64,000 bases of DNA from Cyclonatronum proteinivorum (GTDB lineage Bacteria > Bacteroidota > Rhodothermia > Balneolales > Cyclonatronaceae), in NCBI RefSeq assembly GCF_003353065.1, contig NZ_CP027806.1:2128501-2192500 (forward strand), given 5' to 3'. A model generated the notes under the pieces. That model was given only the letters and a program-made list of their open reading frames with translations. It did not search any database and was not told where the DNA came from. Numbering within the stretch: the stretch's first letter is position 1; the number at the start of each line of letters is the position of its first letter. The position numbers were made by a program, and so were the translations under genes. Below are positions 43,275 through 50,905 of the stretch, piece after piece.

Positions 43275-43907
43275 ATGAACAGCTTCAGAGAACAGCATTC
43301 GGCACGTTTTCAGGGATTAACAGACGAACAGCTCATGCAGCAGTTTCAGGGGGGAAGCGACGCCGCTTTTTCTGAGCTTATGAAACGCTACGAAAAGCGC
43401 CTGTTTATGTATTTGTTTCGGTACACACGGCATGAGCAGGATACGGAAGATATTGTGCAGGAAACCTTTATGCGGGTGTACAGCAGCCGCAACAGCTATG
43501 AAGAGATCGCACGGTTTTCGACCTGGCTCTACACCATCGCAGGTAATCTCATGCGTACGCGTTTTAAAAGGCAACAGCGACGGCAAACGGTTTCTATTGA
43601 TCAGGAGCACAACCATCCGGAGACGGTTTTTGTCGTTCAGCTTCCTGATGATAACCCGCTGCCCGATGAACAGGTCTACCATGCCCTAACCGCAAAGGCG
43701 GTGCAGGAAGCCATTTCCAGGCTGCCAAAGGAGTACAGGGAACTTCTCGAAATGCGCGAAATGCAGCAGCTCACCTACGAAGAGATCGCGCAAGCGGTAA
43801 ACCTTCCGCTCGGTACCGTCAAAAGCCGCCTCAACCGCGGCCGGCTCAGGCTCCAAAAAATACTCACCGCATACTTTGGAACCGAAGCTGTATTTGCAGC
43901 TGCATGA
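43275..43907 (+). CDS. ECF RNA polymerase sigma factor
   Basis: This 210-residue sigma-70-family factor has region 2 at about residues 20-95 (SELMKRYEKRLFMYLFRYT, then DTEDIVQETFMRVYSSRNSY and FSTWLYTIAGNLMRTRFKR). Region 4 is at about 140-195 (LPKEYRELLEMREMQQLTYEEIA, then NLPLGTVKSRLNRGRLRLQ). Region 3 is absent, as in ECF factors. The Arg-rich linker (KRQQRRQT) is short. No anti-sigma gene lies after it on the same strand: the next real gene is convergent. Regulation is unknown. Confidence 0.93.
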   Translation: MNSFREQHSARFQGLTDEQLMQQFQGGSDAAFSELMKRYEKRLFMYLFRYTRHEQDTEDIVQETFMRVYSSRNSYEEIARFSTWLYTIAGNLMRTRFKRQQRRQTVSIDQEHNHPETVFVVQLPDDNPLPDEQVYHALTAKAVQEAISRLPKEYRELLEMREMQQLTYEEIAQAVNLPLGTVKSRLNRGRLRLQKILTAYFGTEAVFAAA

Positions 43908-44173
43908 AAAAGAGACCTTTAGTCCGGGTAGATGACTTTTTTATTTTTTGGGGGGCTACTGTAAACAACACCGTTTTCGTGTGTACTCTGTGTGTGTCTA
44001 GACCTGCGGTAAATCCTGTCTTATCAGTAGGTAGTTTCAGCACCGCACACATTATTGAACATAACAAACAGCTCAGCTTTATCAGATGCTGTGCGGATCG
44101 CAAAAGTCAGCGCATTTCAACACCCTTTTATCCCCATTGTTGCTTCACATCGGATAGCACTCCGGAAAAGCAC

Positions 44174-45664
44174 TTATTCGGGCTCGATTGCTGAGATGTC
44201 CTGTTCGTCTAAAAATTCACGATTGCGACGGGGCAAGGGAAAGAGCGGTTCTTCAGGGATGGGATCACGGCTTGGGAAGAGCCATTCAGCCGGTTTAGCA
44301 GGCCTGCGTTCCGGTTCATACTGAAAGCCTTGCAGCCGTATTTCGCCGGGGTTCAGGGCTTCAGGAATGTAGCGCCCGTCAATTGTGCGATAATATTTAA
44401 GGCTGTCAATATTTCCTTCATTAAAGTGCATGATGAGACGCTCCGCGGAAATCTGAATAGCAAATTCAGGCCGGTCATTTTCATCCCGCTCATGGATAAT
44501 CATCTCTGAATTGGGCTCTACGCGCATTTTTGAAATTTCTCCGGCGTCAAAATAAATACGGAGAGAGTCTCCGATGATTTGGTTGAAACGTCCGGTTAGG
44601 CTATCAGGGGTGACTGCAACAGGTTCGGGAAATGCAAAAAGGGATTCGATCTCATCGTCAATAAGCTGAATGTCGATGGTCTCACCGGAAAGTTGCAGAT
44701 CCTTCTGCCATAAACGAGCGTCACCGGTAAGCCGGAAAAGACCTGTTTGGTCGTTGTAGGTACTTTGTTCTGAAAGCGCAGCGTAGCGCTCGGCCCAGAT
44801 CTCAACATTCCCGAAGCCATCAACCGTACTGAGCGTATCCCTGTTTGTTACCTCGATGCGATCGGCAGCCAGAAAGGTTGTATCCGTACGCGCTTCGTTG
44901 ACCCGCTGTAGCCGCGCATGATCACGCAGTTCACGGAATCCGGTGCTGTCGCTCTGACTAAAACCGCCGCGCATACGGGTTCGCTCTTCAAAATCTTCGA
45001 GATAAACATTACCCCGCATTTTGAAAAAATCTGCAGAACGCACTGCATAGAGCGTGTCCGCTTCCGCATACTGCGTAGCGTCGGCAATCTGAACATTTCC
45101 GTAAAACGCAGCGCTGTCCGGAAGGCTGAAATAAAATCCGCGGTCAGCCTGAAGGGTTCCGTTTTCATCCTCCATCCGGATCTGCCGTGGAAACTCAGCA
45201 ATTTCAAAAATGAAATTATACAGCATTTCCTGACTGAAAAGCCTCGCTGAAGGACCTTCAACCACAACCCTGCCCCGAAAACGGCTGATATCCGTCAGGG
45301 TGTTGTAGCGAAGCGTGTCTGCCCAGATATGCTGATTTTCGGTCCTGATCTGTATGTTGCCGAAGGCGTCGATAAAATTCCTGTCGAGATACTGATACAC
45401 GCTGTCAGCAAGAATATGCAGGTCATCGGTCTCCATTTCAACATTTCCGCGTAAAATCCTCACCCGTCCGAGTTCCGTTGTCTCTCCGCGCAAACTCTCG
45501 GTAAACAGAAGCCGAACCTGCGTCTGTGCGTAGGCTTGCTTGCTTTCGCTCTGAAACATATTACCCCAGGCAATGAGAAGCAGGAAAAGTGCAGAAACCC
45601 GGATACAAGTGTGCAGGAGCTGCGGCTTGCAAAGTGCCGCAGGGTATGTTGACGCTTTAATCAT
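44174..45664 (-). CDS. OstA/LptA-like LPS-transport family protein
   Basis: The 496-residue exported protein (signal peptide about residues 17-48, ending near QAYAQ) is made of repeated beta-strand units of the OstA/LptA jellyroll. They have the recurring form GxVxIxxxxxxxxADTLxYN, for example GNVEMETDDLHILADS, GNIQIRTENQHIWADTLRYN, GRVVVEGPSA and GNVYLEDFEERTRMR. Such proteins bridge the periplasm for LPS or act as assembly factors. The protein is larger than E. coli LptA (185 residues) and lacks the LptD beta-barrel. The ATG at 45664 overlaps lptC by eight bases. Confidence 0.83.
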   Translation of the reverse strand: MIKASTYPAALCKPQLLHTCIRVSALFLLLIAWGNMFQSESKQAYAQTQVRLLFTESLRGETTELGRVRILRGNVEMETDDLHILADSVYQYLDRNFIDAFGNIQIRTENQHIWADTLRYNTLTDISRFRGRVVVEGPSARLFSQEMLYNFIFEIAEFPRQIRMEDENGTLQADRGFYFSLPDSAAFYGNVQIADATQYAEADTLYAVRSADFFKMRGNVYLEDFEERTRMRGGFSQSDSTGFRELRDHARLQRVNEARTDTTFLAADRIEVTNRDTLSTVDGFGNVEIWAERYAALSEQSTYNDQTGLFRLTGDARLWQKDLQLSGETIDIQLIDDEIESLFAFPEPVAVTPDSLTGRFNQIIGDSLRIYFDAGEISKMRVEPNSEMIIHERDENDRPEFAIQISAERLIMHFNEGNIDSLKYYRTIDGRYIPEALNPGEIRLQGFQYEPERRPAKPAEWLFPSRDPIPEEPLFPLPRRNREFLDEQDISAIEPE

Positions 45665-46247
45665 CAAGACGAAACTGACCGGTTACGCGGTTAAGACGAT
45701 ACTGACTCAAATCCTGATTGCCAACGAGTCCGAAACCGGTGATGCTGTCTTCCGGGGTAGTGATGATCACGAAACCGTTGCTGGAAAAGCGGGCCCCGAT
45801 TTCGTCCCAGGTGAGCTCTTCGGTTCGCAGCCGTCTGTTTTCTCCGGTGTGTACATCCACATCTCCGGTAAACTCAAAAAGGTGATCGCGGCTCATAAAC
45901 GACGCTTGTTCCGCAAAAATCTGTGTTTCCATTTGTCCCAGGGTGTCAAATACAACGATCTCTACAGGCGGGCCGAACAGGTCGGTCCGGTTCAGGTTTG
46001 CGGATTCGCGGGTGACGCTTCTGGGAGCTGTGGCAACGACCCGGATGCGTTCACCGGTGATAATCTCAATGCGCGGGTTTACGCTTTCGGTCATACCAAT
46101 CAGCGTATCAGCCTGCGGATTAGGCGGTCGCTGCAGATGCTGATCAGGATCGCTGCAGGCGGGTATGGCGAAACTCATGAAAAAAAATCCGGCAAAATAA
46201 AGGAACTGCCCGCAGCTAAGCCGGCATTTTTCTGCCAGTGTATCCAT
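45657..46247 (-). CDS. lptC: LPS export protein LptC (lipoprotein form)
   Basis: LptC is the bitopic partner of LptBFG that passes LPS to LptA. The 196-residue protein starts with a hydrophobic segment ending in the lipobox AIPAC-S, so it is probably lipid-anchored rather than transmembrane. The mature part matches the LptC family: DLFGPPVEIVVFDTLGQMETQIFAEQASF, then DHLFEFTGDVDVHTGENRRLRTEELTWDE, and a C-terminal GFVIITTPEDSITGFGLVGN. The OstA-like gene follows with an overlapping start, which strengthens both calls. LptB, F and G are not in the window. Confidence 0.88.
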   Translation of the reverse strand: MDTLAEKCRLSCGQFLYFAGFFFMSFAIPACSDPDQHLQRPPNPQADTLIGMTESVNPRIEIITGERIRVVATAPRSVTRESANLNRTDLFGPPVEIVVFDTLGQMETQIFAEQASFMSRDHLFEFTGDVDVHTGENRRLRTEELTWDEIGARFSSNGFVIITTPEDSITGFGLVGNQDLSQYRLNRVTGQFRLDD

Positions 46248-46283
46248 GAAATGAGATTGAATTATGAGCGGTTTAGGTCAAAG

Positions 46284-46919
46284 TCAGGTTGTGCCGAATA
46301 TACGGTCACCGGCGTCACCTAAACCGGGTACAATAAATTTGTTTTCGTTGAGCCGCTCATCAAGCGCGGCCGTGATAACGGCAACTTCCGGAAATTGTTT
46401 CTGCACGGCTTCAACGCCTTCCGGTGCCGCAATCAGGCAAATAAAACGGATTTCCCGTGCACCTTTTGACTTCAGGAAGCTGATCGCGTCGCACGCACTT
46501 CCACCGGTAGCAAGCATTGGGTCTACCACCAGTACAAGTGCGTTTTCGATGCCGTCCGGCACGTTTACGTAGTAGTCAACGGGCTTTTTGGTTACTTCAT
46601 CCCGATACATCCCAAGATGACCGACCCGCGCGTCAGGGACGAAAGTCGTGATGGCGTCAACCAGGCCCAGTCCGGCCCTGAGAATCGGGATGACAACGAT
46701 GTTGGTGCCCAGTTTGTAGCCGGTTGTTGTCTGAATAGGGGTCTCAACCTCAAAGCTTTCCAGGGAGATGTTGTTCAGCGCGTGATAAGCCAGGATGGTT
46801 GAAATACGCGACAACGCAAGCCGGAAGTTTGCCGTATCGGTTTTCTTATTGCGCAGGATGGTAAGATCCCGCGCGATAACCGGATGTTTGATTTCAGTGA
46901 AATTAGCTGCCGGATTCAT
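46284..46919 (-). CDS. upp: Uracil phosphoribosyltransferase
   Basis: Upp makes UMP from uracil and PRPP in pyrimidine salvage. The 211-residue protein has the standard length. It shows the PRPP loop VVDPMLATGGSACDAI, the ILRAGLGLVDAI block, GMYRDEVTKKPVDYYVNVPD, and the uracil-binding GLGDAGDRIFGT at the C-terminus. Its ATG shares one base with the stop codon of the upstream symporter gene. It could act on uracil released by the nucleoside phosphorylase elsewhere in the window. Confidence 0.95.
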   Translation of the reverse strand: MNPAANFTEIKHPVIARDLTILRNKKTDTANFRLALSRISTILAYHALNNISLESFEVETPIQTTTGYKLGTNIVVIPILRAGLGLVDAITTFVPDARVGHLGMYRDEVTKKPVDYYVNVPDGIENALVLVVDPMLATGGSACDAISFLKSKGAREIRFICLIAAPEGVEAVQKQFPEVAVITAALDERLNENKFIVPGLGDAGDRIFGTT

Positions 46920-48577
46920 TATTCGTCGTCACCCTCCTCATCCATCTTTTTGAAATAAGTGTTGGTAAGGCTCACGACGACCCCGCTTAGCGCAAATAAG
47001 GCTATGAGATTGGGGATGGTCATCAGGCCGAGGGCGATATCTCCGAGTCGCCAGACAAGCTCCAGCGCAATGACAGCACCTACAAAGTTCATAAATACAT
47101 AGAAAATCCGGAAGGGCAGGATAGCGCCGTCCCCGAACAAATACTGTGCACCTCGGTCGCCATAGTAGCTCCAGCTAATGGAGGTTGAAATGGCAAATAG
47201 CAGCACGCAGATGGTAACGAGCAGGCTTCCCCAAGGCATGATGGGAGCAAGGCCAACCTGAAACGCGCGTGCGGTGAGCGAAGCCCCGTTATCGATTGCG
47301 TTGCCAAAAAGCCGGGACATTTGCTCGCCCGTAGCAGCTGTAGCGGTGAAAGTGCTCAGGTTGATTTCGCCGGTGAAGGGAATTTGTTGTGCAGAATCGG
47401 TAAACAAGGTGTCAACGCTGATCCGGAAGCGGTTCAGCACCACGTCGCTTGTGGGAAGGCCTTCATCAAACGTAATAACCTGCGGCAGATCACGGCCTGT
47501 CTGTGGTGAATCCTGCACCCAGCTGAAGCTTGTATTGCCTTCAGAAAGCGAAATGGACTCAGGGTGCTTGGTGTCCCAAACACCGGTCGCAACGATTACA
47601 AGACCGGTCATTGTACAAACAATAAGAGTATCAATAAAGGGCTCAAGCAATGCTACAACACCTTCCCGAACGGGCTCATCGGTTTTAGCCGCAGCGTGTG
47701 CAATAGGTGCAGAACCCTGACCCGCTTCATTTGAAAAGAGTCCGCGCTTTACGCCCCATACCAGGGTTGTCATAATAGCACCGGAACCAACACCGAACGC
47801 GCCCGCAACAGGATTAAAAGCTGAGGTAACAATGAGATACAGAGAGGGCAGAACTTTGTCGTAATTCAGCAGCAGGATGACAAGTGCGCCAAGTACGTAA
47901 AGCACGGCCATAAGCGGAGTGAGGCGGGAAGTGACGTAACCGATACGCTTGATTCCGCCAATAATCACGACACCTACTATACTTGCCGTAATAAATCCTG
48001 TAACAACAACCGGTACTGAGAATGTGCTCGACATCACGTCGGCTACAGAGTTGGCCTGAATCGCATTTCCGGTAAAAAAGGAACAGATGACTGTGAATCC
48101 TGCGAAGGCCATTGCCATCCATTTCCAGTTGCCGCCAAGTCCTTTTTCGATATAATACATCGGGCCGCCGGATACCGAGCCGTCTGCATTTTTGGTGCGA
48201 TAATGCACAGCAAGTGTACACTCAGCATATTTAACAGCCATACCAAGCAGTGCTGTTACCCACATCCAAACAAGGGCACCGGGGCCTCCAAAATGAATGG
48301 CAAGTGCTACCCCTGCGATGTTACCGATACCAACGGTTGCACTCAAAGCCGTGCTCAACGCCTGAAAGTGATTCACATCGCCCTCATCACTGGGGTCATC
48401 ATACTGTCCGGTAACCACCTTGAAACCGTGTGTCAGCTTCCTCAGTTGAATAAAACCGAGTCTGGCTGTGATAAATATTCCAAATCCCAGCAGAAGAACG
48501 ACCATCATGGGGAATACGCTGGGGGTATCCCATACAATTTTTTCGAGGATGTCTACAACTGATTCAAAGAAATCCAT
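46919..48577 (-). CDS. Alanine/glycine:cation symporter (AGCS family)
   Basis: This is a sodium-coupled (possibly proton-coupled) amino acid transporter of 552 residues. It has many hydrophobic segments and the AGCS signatures TVGIGNIAGVALAIHFGGPGALVWMW, GGPMYYIEKGLG, WGVKRGLFSNEAGQGSAPIAHAAAKT and SISWSYYGDRGAQYLFG, each near its family position. Between about residues 330 and 425 is a roughly 90-residue polar insertion (VWDTKHPESISLSEGNTSFS and after), probably an extracytoplasmic domain, which relatives of usual length do not have. The first gene of the symporter-upp pair. Confidence 0.92.
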   Translation of the reverse strand: MDFFESVVDILEKIVWDTPSVFPMMVVLLLGFGIFITARLGFIQLRKLTHGFKVVTGQYDDPSDEGDVNHFQALSTALSATVGIGNIAGVALAIHFGGPGALVWMWVTALLGMAVKYAECTLAVHYRTKNADGSVSGGPMYYIEKGLGGNWKWMAMAFAGFTVICSFFTGNAIQANSVADVMSSTFSVPVVVTGFITASIVGVVIIGGIKRIGYVTSRLTPLMAVLYVLGALVILLLNYDKVLPSLYLIVTSAFNPVAGAFGVGSGAIMTTLVWGVKRGLFSNEAGQGSAPIAHAAAKTDEPVREGVVALLEPFIDTLIVCTMTGLVIVATGVWDTKHPESISLSEGNTSFSWVQDSPQTGRDLPQVITFDEGLPTSDVVLNRFRISVDTLFTDSAQQIPFTGEINLSTFTATAATGEQMSRLFGNAIDNGASLTARAFQVGLAPIMPWGSLLVTICVLLFAISTSISWSYYGDRGAQYLFGDGAILPFRIFYVFMNFVGAVIALELVWRLGDIALGLMTIPNLIALFALSGVVVSLTNTYFKKMDEEGDDE

Positions 48578-48804
48578 TAGGCATAGTAGTTAATTGAAGG
48601 TAGGCTTCAGAAACGATTTTGTGAGTATAAGGCATTTTTGATAAAGATTAAGCCCTCAAATTAGAAACTCACCGGTTTAATCATATGATTTTTTAGTTCA
48701 AAACTGAACTTTAGTATGGGAATACAGGTTGTAACAATACTTCATCAGGGAATCATACTCTGCATTCCTAACAAACCCTTTAGTACCCAAAAATTTATGT
48801 CGTC

Positions 48805-49098
48805 ATGACCAAAGCTGACATTGTAGATATTATAACAGAATCAACCGGCATATCTAAGACCGAGACCGAAGCCGTCGTGAATGGCTTCCTTGATACGGTG
48901 ATTGCTTCGCTTAAAGATGGCCGCAACATTGAACTGCGGGGCTTTGGCAGCTTCAAAGTAGTTAAAAGAGCCCGGCGTGTTGCCCGAAATCCTAAAACAA
49001 ATGAAGAAGTAATTGTTCCGGAGCAGTATGTACCCGTGCTCAAGGTATCAAGAGAATTTAAGCGCGAAGTAAGCAGAACCATGCGTGTACCAGGCTGA
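48805..49098 (+). CDS. HU/IHF family DNA-binding protein
   Basis: This histone-like DNA-bending protein of 97 residues has the full HU fold: N-terminal helices (MTKADIVDIITESTGISKTETEAVVNGFLD), the GRNIELRGFGSFKVVKRARRVARNPKTNEEV beta-arm region and a C-terminal extension of a few residues (VSRTMRVPG). The RNP motif in the arm that intercalates DNA, ARNPKT, is present. The HU versus IHF-alpha/beta choice cannot be made from one copy. Confidence 0.94.
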   Translation: MTKADIVDIITESTGISKTETEAVVNGFLDTVIASLKDGRNIELRGFGSFKVVKRARRVARNPKTNEEVIVPEQYVPVLKVSREFKREVSRTMRVPG

Positions 49099-49167
49099 TA
49101 TTCACCCAGGGTTCATTTAATTGGTTTAATTTGTAGAATTCACCAACTCACAATAAAACCGAACAAA

Positions 49168-49917
49168 ATGTACCGTTGGTTCTCGCTGTTTTTTGCTGTC
49201 GTCCTCATTGTTCTTGCTGTACTGATCTATTATGATTCCCAATCAAGAGAAACCCCTGAGCCACAGACATCAACTGCACCCCATCACGGAGAAGGATTTG
49301 GAGACACATCCGAAACCTTCTTCGACTTTCACGGAGATTTAGATGTTTCCGATGAGGAAGCTGTTTCAAACCGCATTGCACAGATAGAAACCCGGCTTTC
49401 TGAAATCGATCCGCTTTCGCGCACAGCCGTGCCTTTCTATGGTGAGCTGATGTTGCTTCATCAGCGACTCGGTCGTTTGGACGGTGCCGCACAGGCAAGC
49501 CGTCATATTGCTATGATCATGGACGACCCGCAGGATTGGTGGAATGCTGCCATGCTCAACTACAATTGGGCAGAAACCATTGGCGATGCAGAAATCAGAA
49601 ACCACTTCCTGACTTTATCCAAAGATTGCTTCGAAGAAGCTTTAGAACTCACAGAGAATGCAGAGCTACTCACTGACTATGCTGTCGCACTGATTTCTAT
49701 GAATAAGGACGCCGAAGCACTTCAGGCACTCGGTACAGCTATAGCTGACCATCCACCTTATTTTCGCAGCTACCTTACAAAAGGCATGATTCTGTATCAT
49801 CATAATAGGATTGATGAAAGTATTTCTTATCTTACTCAGTCTATAGAAATAGCTGCAACCGAAGATGAATCTCAGCAGGTTCGCAATGCTATTGATGAAA
49901 CGACCTTAAATATTTAA
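49168..49917 (+). CDS. Membrane-anchored TPR-containing protein
   Basis: This 249-residue protein has an N-terminal membrane anchor (residues 4-22), then an acidic low-complexity region, and helical repeats of TPR type from about residue 65: AVPFYGELMLLHQRLGRLDGAAQASRHI, LTLSKDCFEEALELTENAELLTDYAVALIS and later ones. It is probably anchored in the inner membrane with a periplasmic repeat domain. It lies between the HU gene and the tiny bS22-like gene. Partner unknown. Confidence 0.75.
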   Translation: MYRWFSLFFAVVLIVLAVLIYYDSQSRETPEPQTSTAPHHGEGFGDTSETFFDFHGDLDVSDEEAVSNRIAQIETRLSEIDPLSRTAVPFYGELMLLHQRLGRLDGAAQASRHIAMIMDDPQDWWNAAMLNYNWAETIGDAEIRNHFLTLSKDCFEEALELTENAELLTDYAVALISMNKDAEALQALGTAIADHPPYFRSYLTKGMILYHHNRIDESISYLTQSIEIAATEDESQQVRNAIDETTLNI

Positions 49918-49934
49918 CATAAAACCAACTACCG

Positions 49935-50024
49935 ATGCCAAGCGGAAAGAAGAGAAAAAGAGCAAAGATTGCGAAGCATAAGCGTAAAAAGCGTCTGCGT
50001 AAGAACAGACATAAGAAGAAGTAG
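49935..50024 (+). CDS. bS22/mS38 (AURKAIP1/COX24)-like 29-residue basic ribosomal peptide
   Basis: This tiny gene starts 17 bases after the TPR gene. It encodes MPSGKKRKRAKIAKHKRKKR followed by LRKNRHKKK, 29 residues, of which about 18 are Lys or Arg. Bacteroidota genomes carry this near-invariant peptide, annotated as AURKAIP1/COX24 domain protein and related to mitochondrial mS38 and mycobacterial bS22 at the decoding side of the small subunit. A strong terminator follows at 50053. The conserved sequence makes it safe despite its length. A ribosome-binding role is inferred from the family. Confidence 0.9.
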   Translation: MPSGKKRKRAKIAKHKRKKRLRKNRHKKK

Positions 50025-50052
50025 GCTGCGTGACATGCTTTCTTAGTTTTTT

Positions 50053-50089
50053 AAAAATCACAGCTCATGTTAGTCTGTGATTTTTTTTT
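50053..50089 (+). terminator. Intrinsic terminator after the bS22-like gene
   Basis: AAAATCACAG pairs with CTGTGATTTT around a short loop and is followed by nine T residues. It stands 28 bases after the stop codon. Confidence 0.93.
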
Positions 50090-50103
50090 GCCTGTATATC
50101 TTA

Positions 50104-50138
50104 TAAAAAAAGCCCGAACCAAAGACTGATTCAGGCTT
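50104..50138 (-). terminator. Intrinsic terminator for the minus-strand unknown gene
   Basis: On the minus strand AAGCCTGAA pairs with TTCGGGCTT (one G-U pair) and is followed by seven T residues. It lies 38 bases downstream of the gene at 50176-50823. Confidence 0.85.
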
Positions 50139-50175
50139 AAAATATGTGCAGGATCGTAAGAAAGCAGAGGCTTTG

Positions 50176-50823
50176 CTATGCTGCCTGTGGCCGTGTTTTA
50201 CGGGCAAGATCAAGTACAAGTGAGCTTTTACGTAAGATGGTATCAAGCTTTAAACGTACTTCATCGTGAACTTGCGCCAGGTTCCGCGCTTCCTTAAATG
50301 AGTATTGATGGTACAGCAGCAGCGACATGGCAGAAATGTAGCGTCCGTGCTGATCGCCTTCGACTTCGATGTGCCAGCGATGAAGTAGTTTCCCTGATTG
50401 CAGCATGTAAGCCATTTCCTGATTCAGTGAGTTCATCCACATGCTTGCATAGCTGATACGGGCTTCGACATCGCCGTTTGATGGCAAATCAATAATTTGT
50501 TTTTCATCGAAATGCCAGGCTGTTTCAATATCAATGGTGACCGGCACTTTCCCCGAAAGCAGTTCCCGTTTATTCAGCAGCGGATGCTTGGCCATGCCTT
50601 CCATCTGTTTGGCCAGCTTGGCTTCACGAAACGTATCCCAGTCAAGGTTGATGGAAATTTCACGAACCCCGCAGCCGGGATCCGTAGGTTCGAGGGCTAA
50701 CTCAAGACCTGTTGCATTAATGGTAGGGTCATGCCAGACCCGAAATTTTGATGGATTTATATTTCTTTCACCAAGTTCAGCTTCTATTTTTTTAATCATG
50801 GATTTAAAAATAGGGTACTTCAT
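50176..50823 (-). CDS. Conserved-looking hypothetical protein
   Basis: I do not recognise this 215-residue soluble protein. It has no signal peptide or membrane segment. The N-terminal half is mixed alpha/beta with KFRVWHDPTINATGLELALE. A block WMNSLNQEMAYMLQSGKLLHRWHIEVEGDQHGRYISAM is Trp/His/Met-rich and well ordered. The C-terminal 50 residues are helical (HDEVRLKLDTILRKSSLVLD) and end basic. It is divergent from the NFACT gene with an 82-base spacer and has its own terminator, so it is almost surely a real single-gene transcript. Function unknown. Confidence 0.75.
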   Translation of the reverse strand: MKYPIFKSMIKKIEAELGERNINPSKFRVWHDPTINATGLELALEPTDPGCGVREISINLDWDTFREAKLAKQMEGMAKHPLLNKRELLSGKVPVTIDIETAWHFDEKQIIDLPSNGDVEARISYASMWMNSLNQEMAYMLQSGKLLHRWHIEVEGDQHGRYISAMSLLLYHQYSFKEARNLAQVHDEVRLKLDTILRKSSLVLDLARKTRPQAA

Positions 50824-50905
50824 GCATTATGCCTGCAAGGTTAAGTGTGAATGTTGGGTTAATAAATTAAAGCTGGAAGCGCTTTTAAAATTTGCACATC
50901 TATAG

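Noticed and set aside
43904-44194. 96-residue plus-strand frame overlapping the sigma gene end by ATGA
   Set aside because: The overlap looks tempting for an anti-sigma, but the translation has no helical membrane segment or zinc motif and is Cys/Ser/Thr-rich without family character. Kept only as a point to check.
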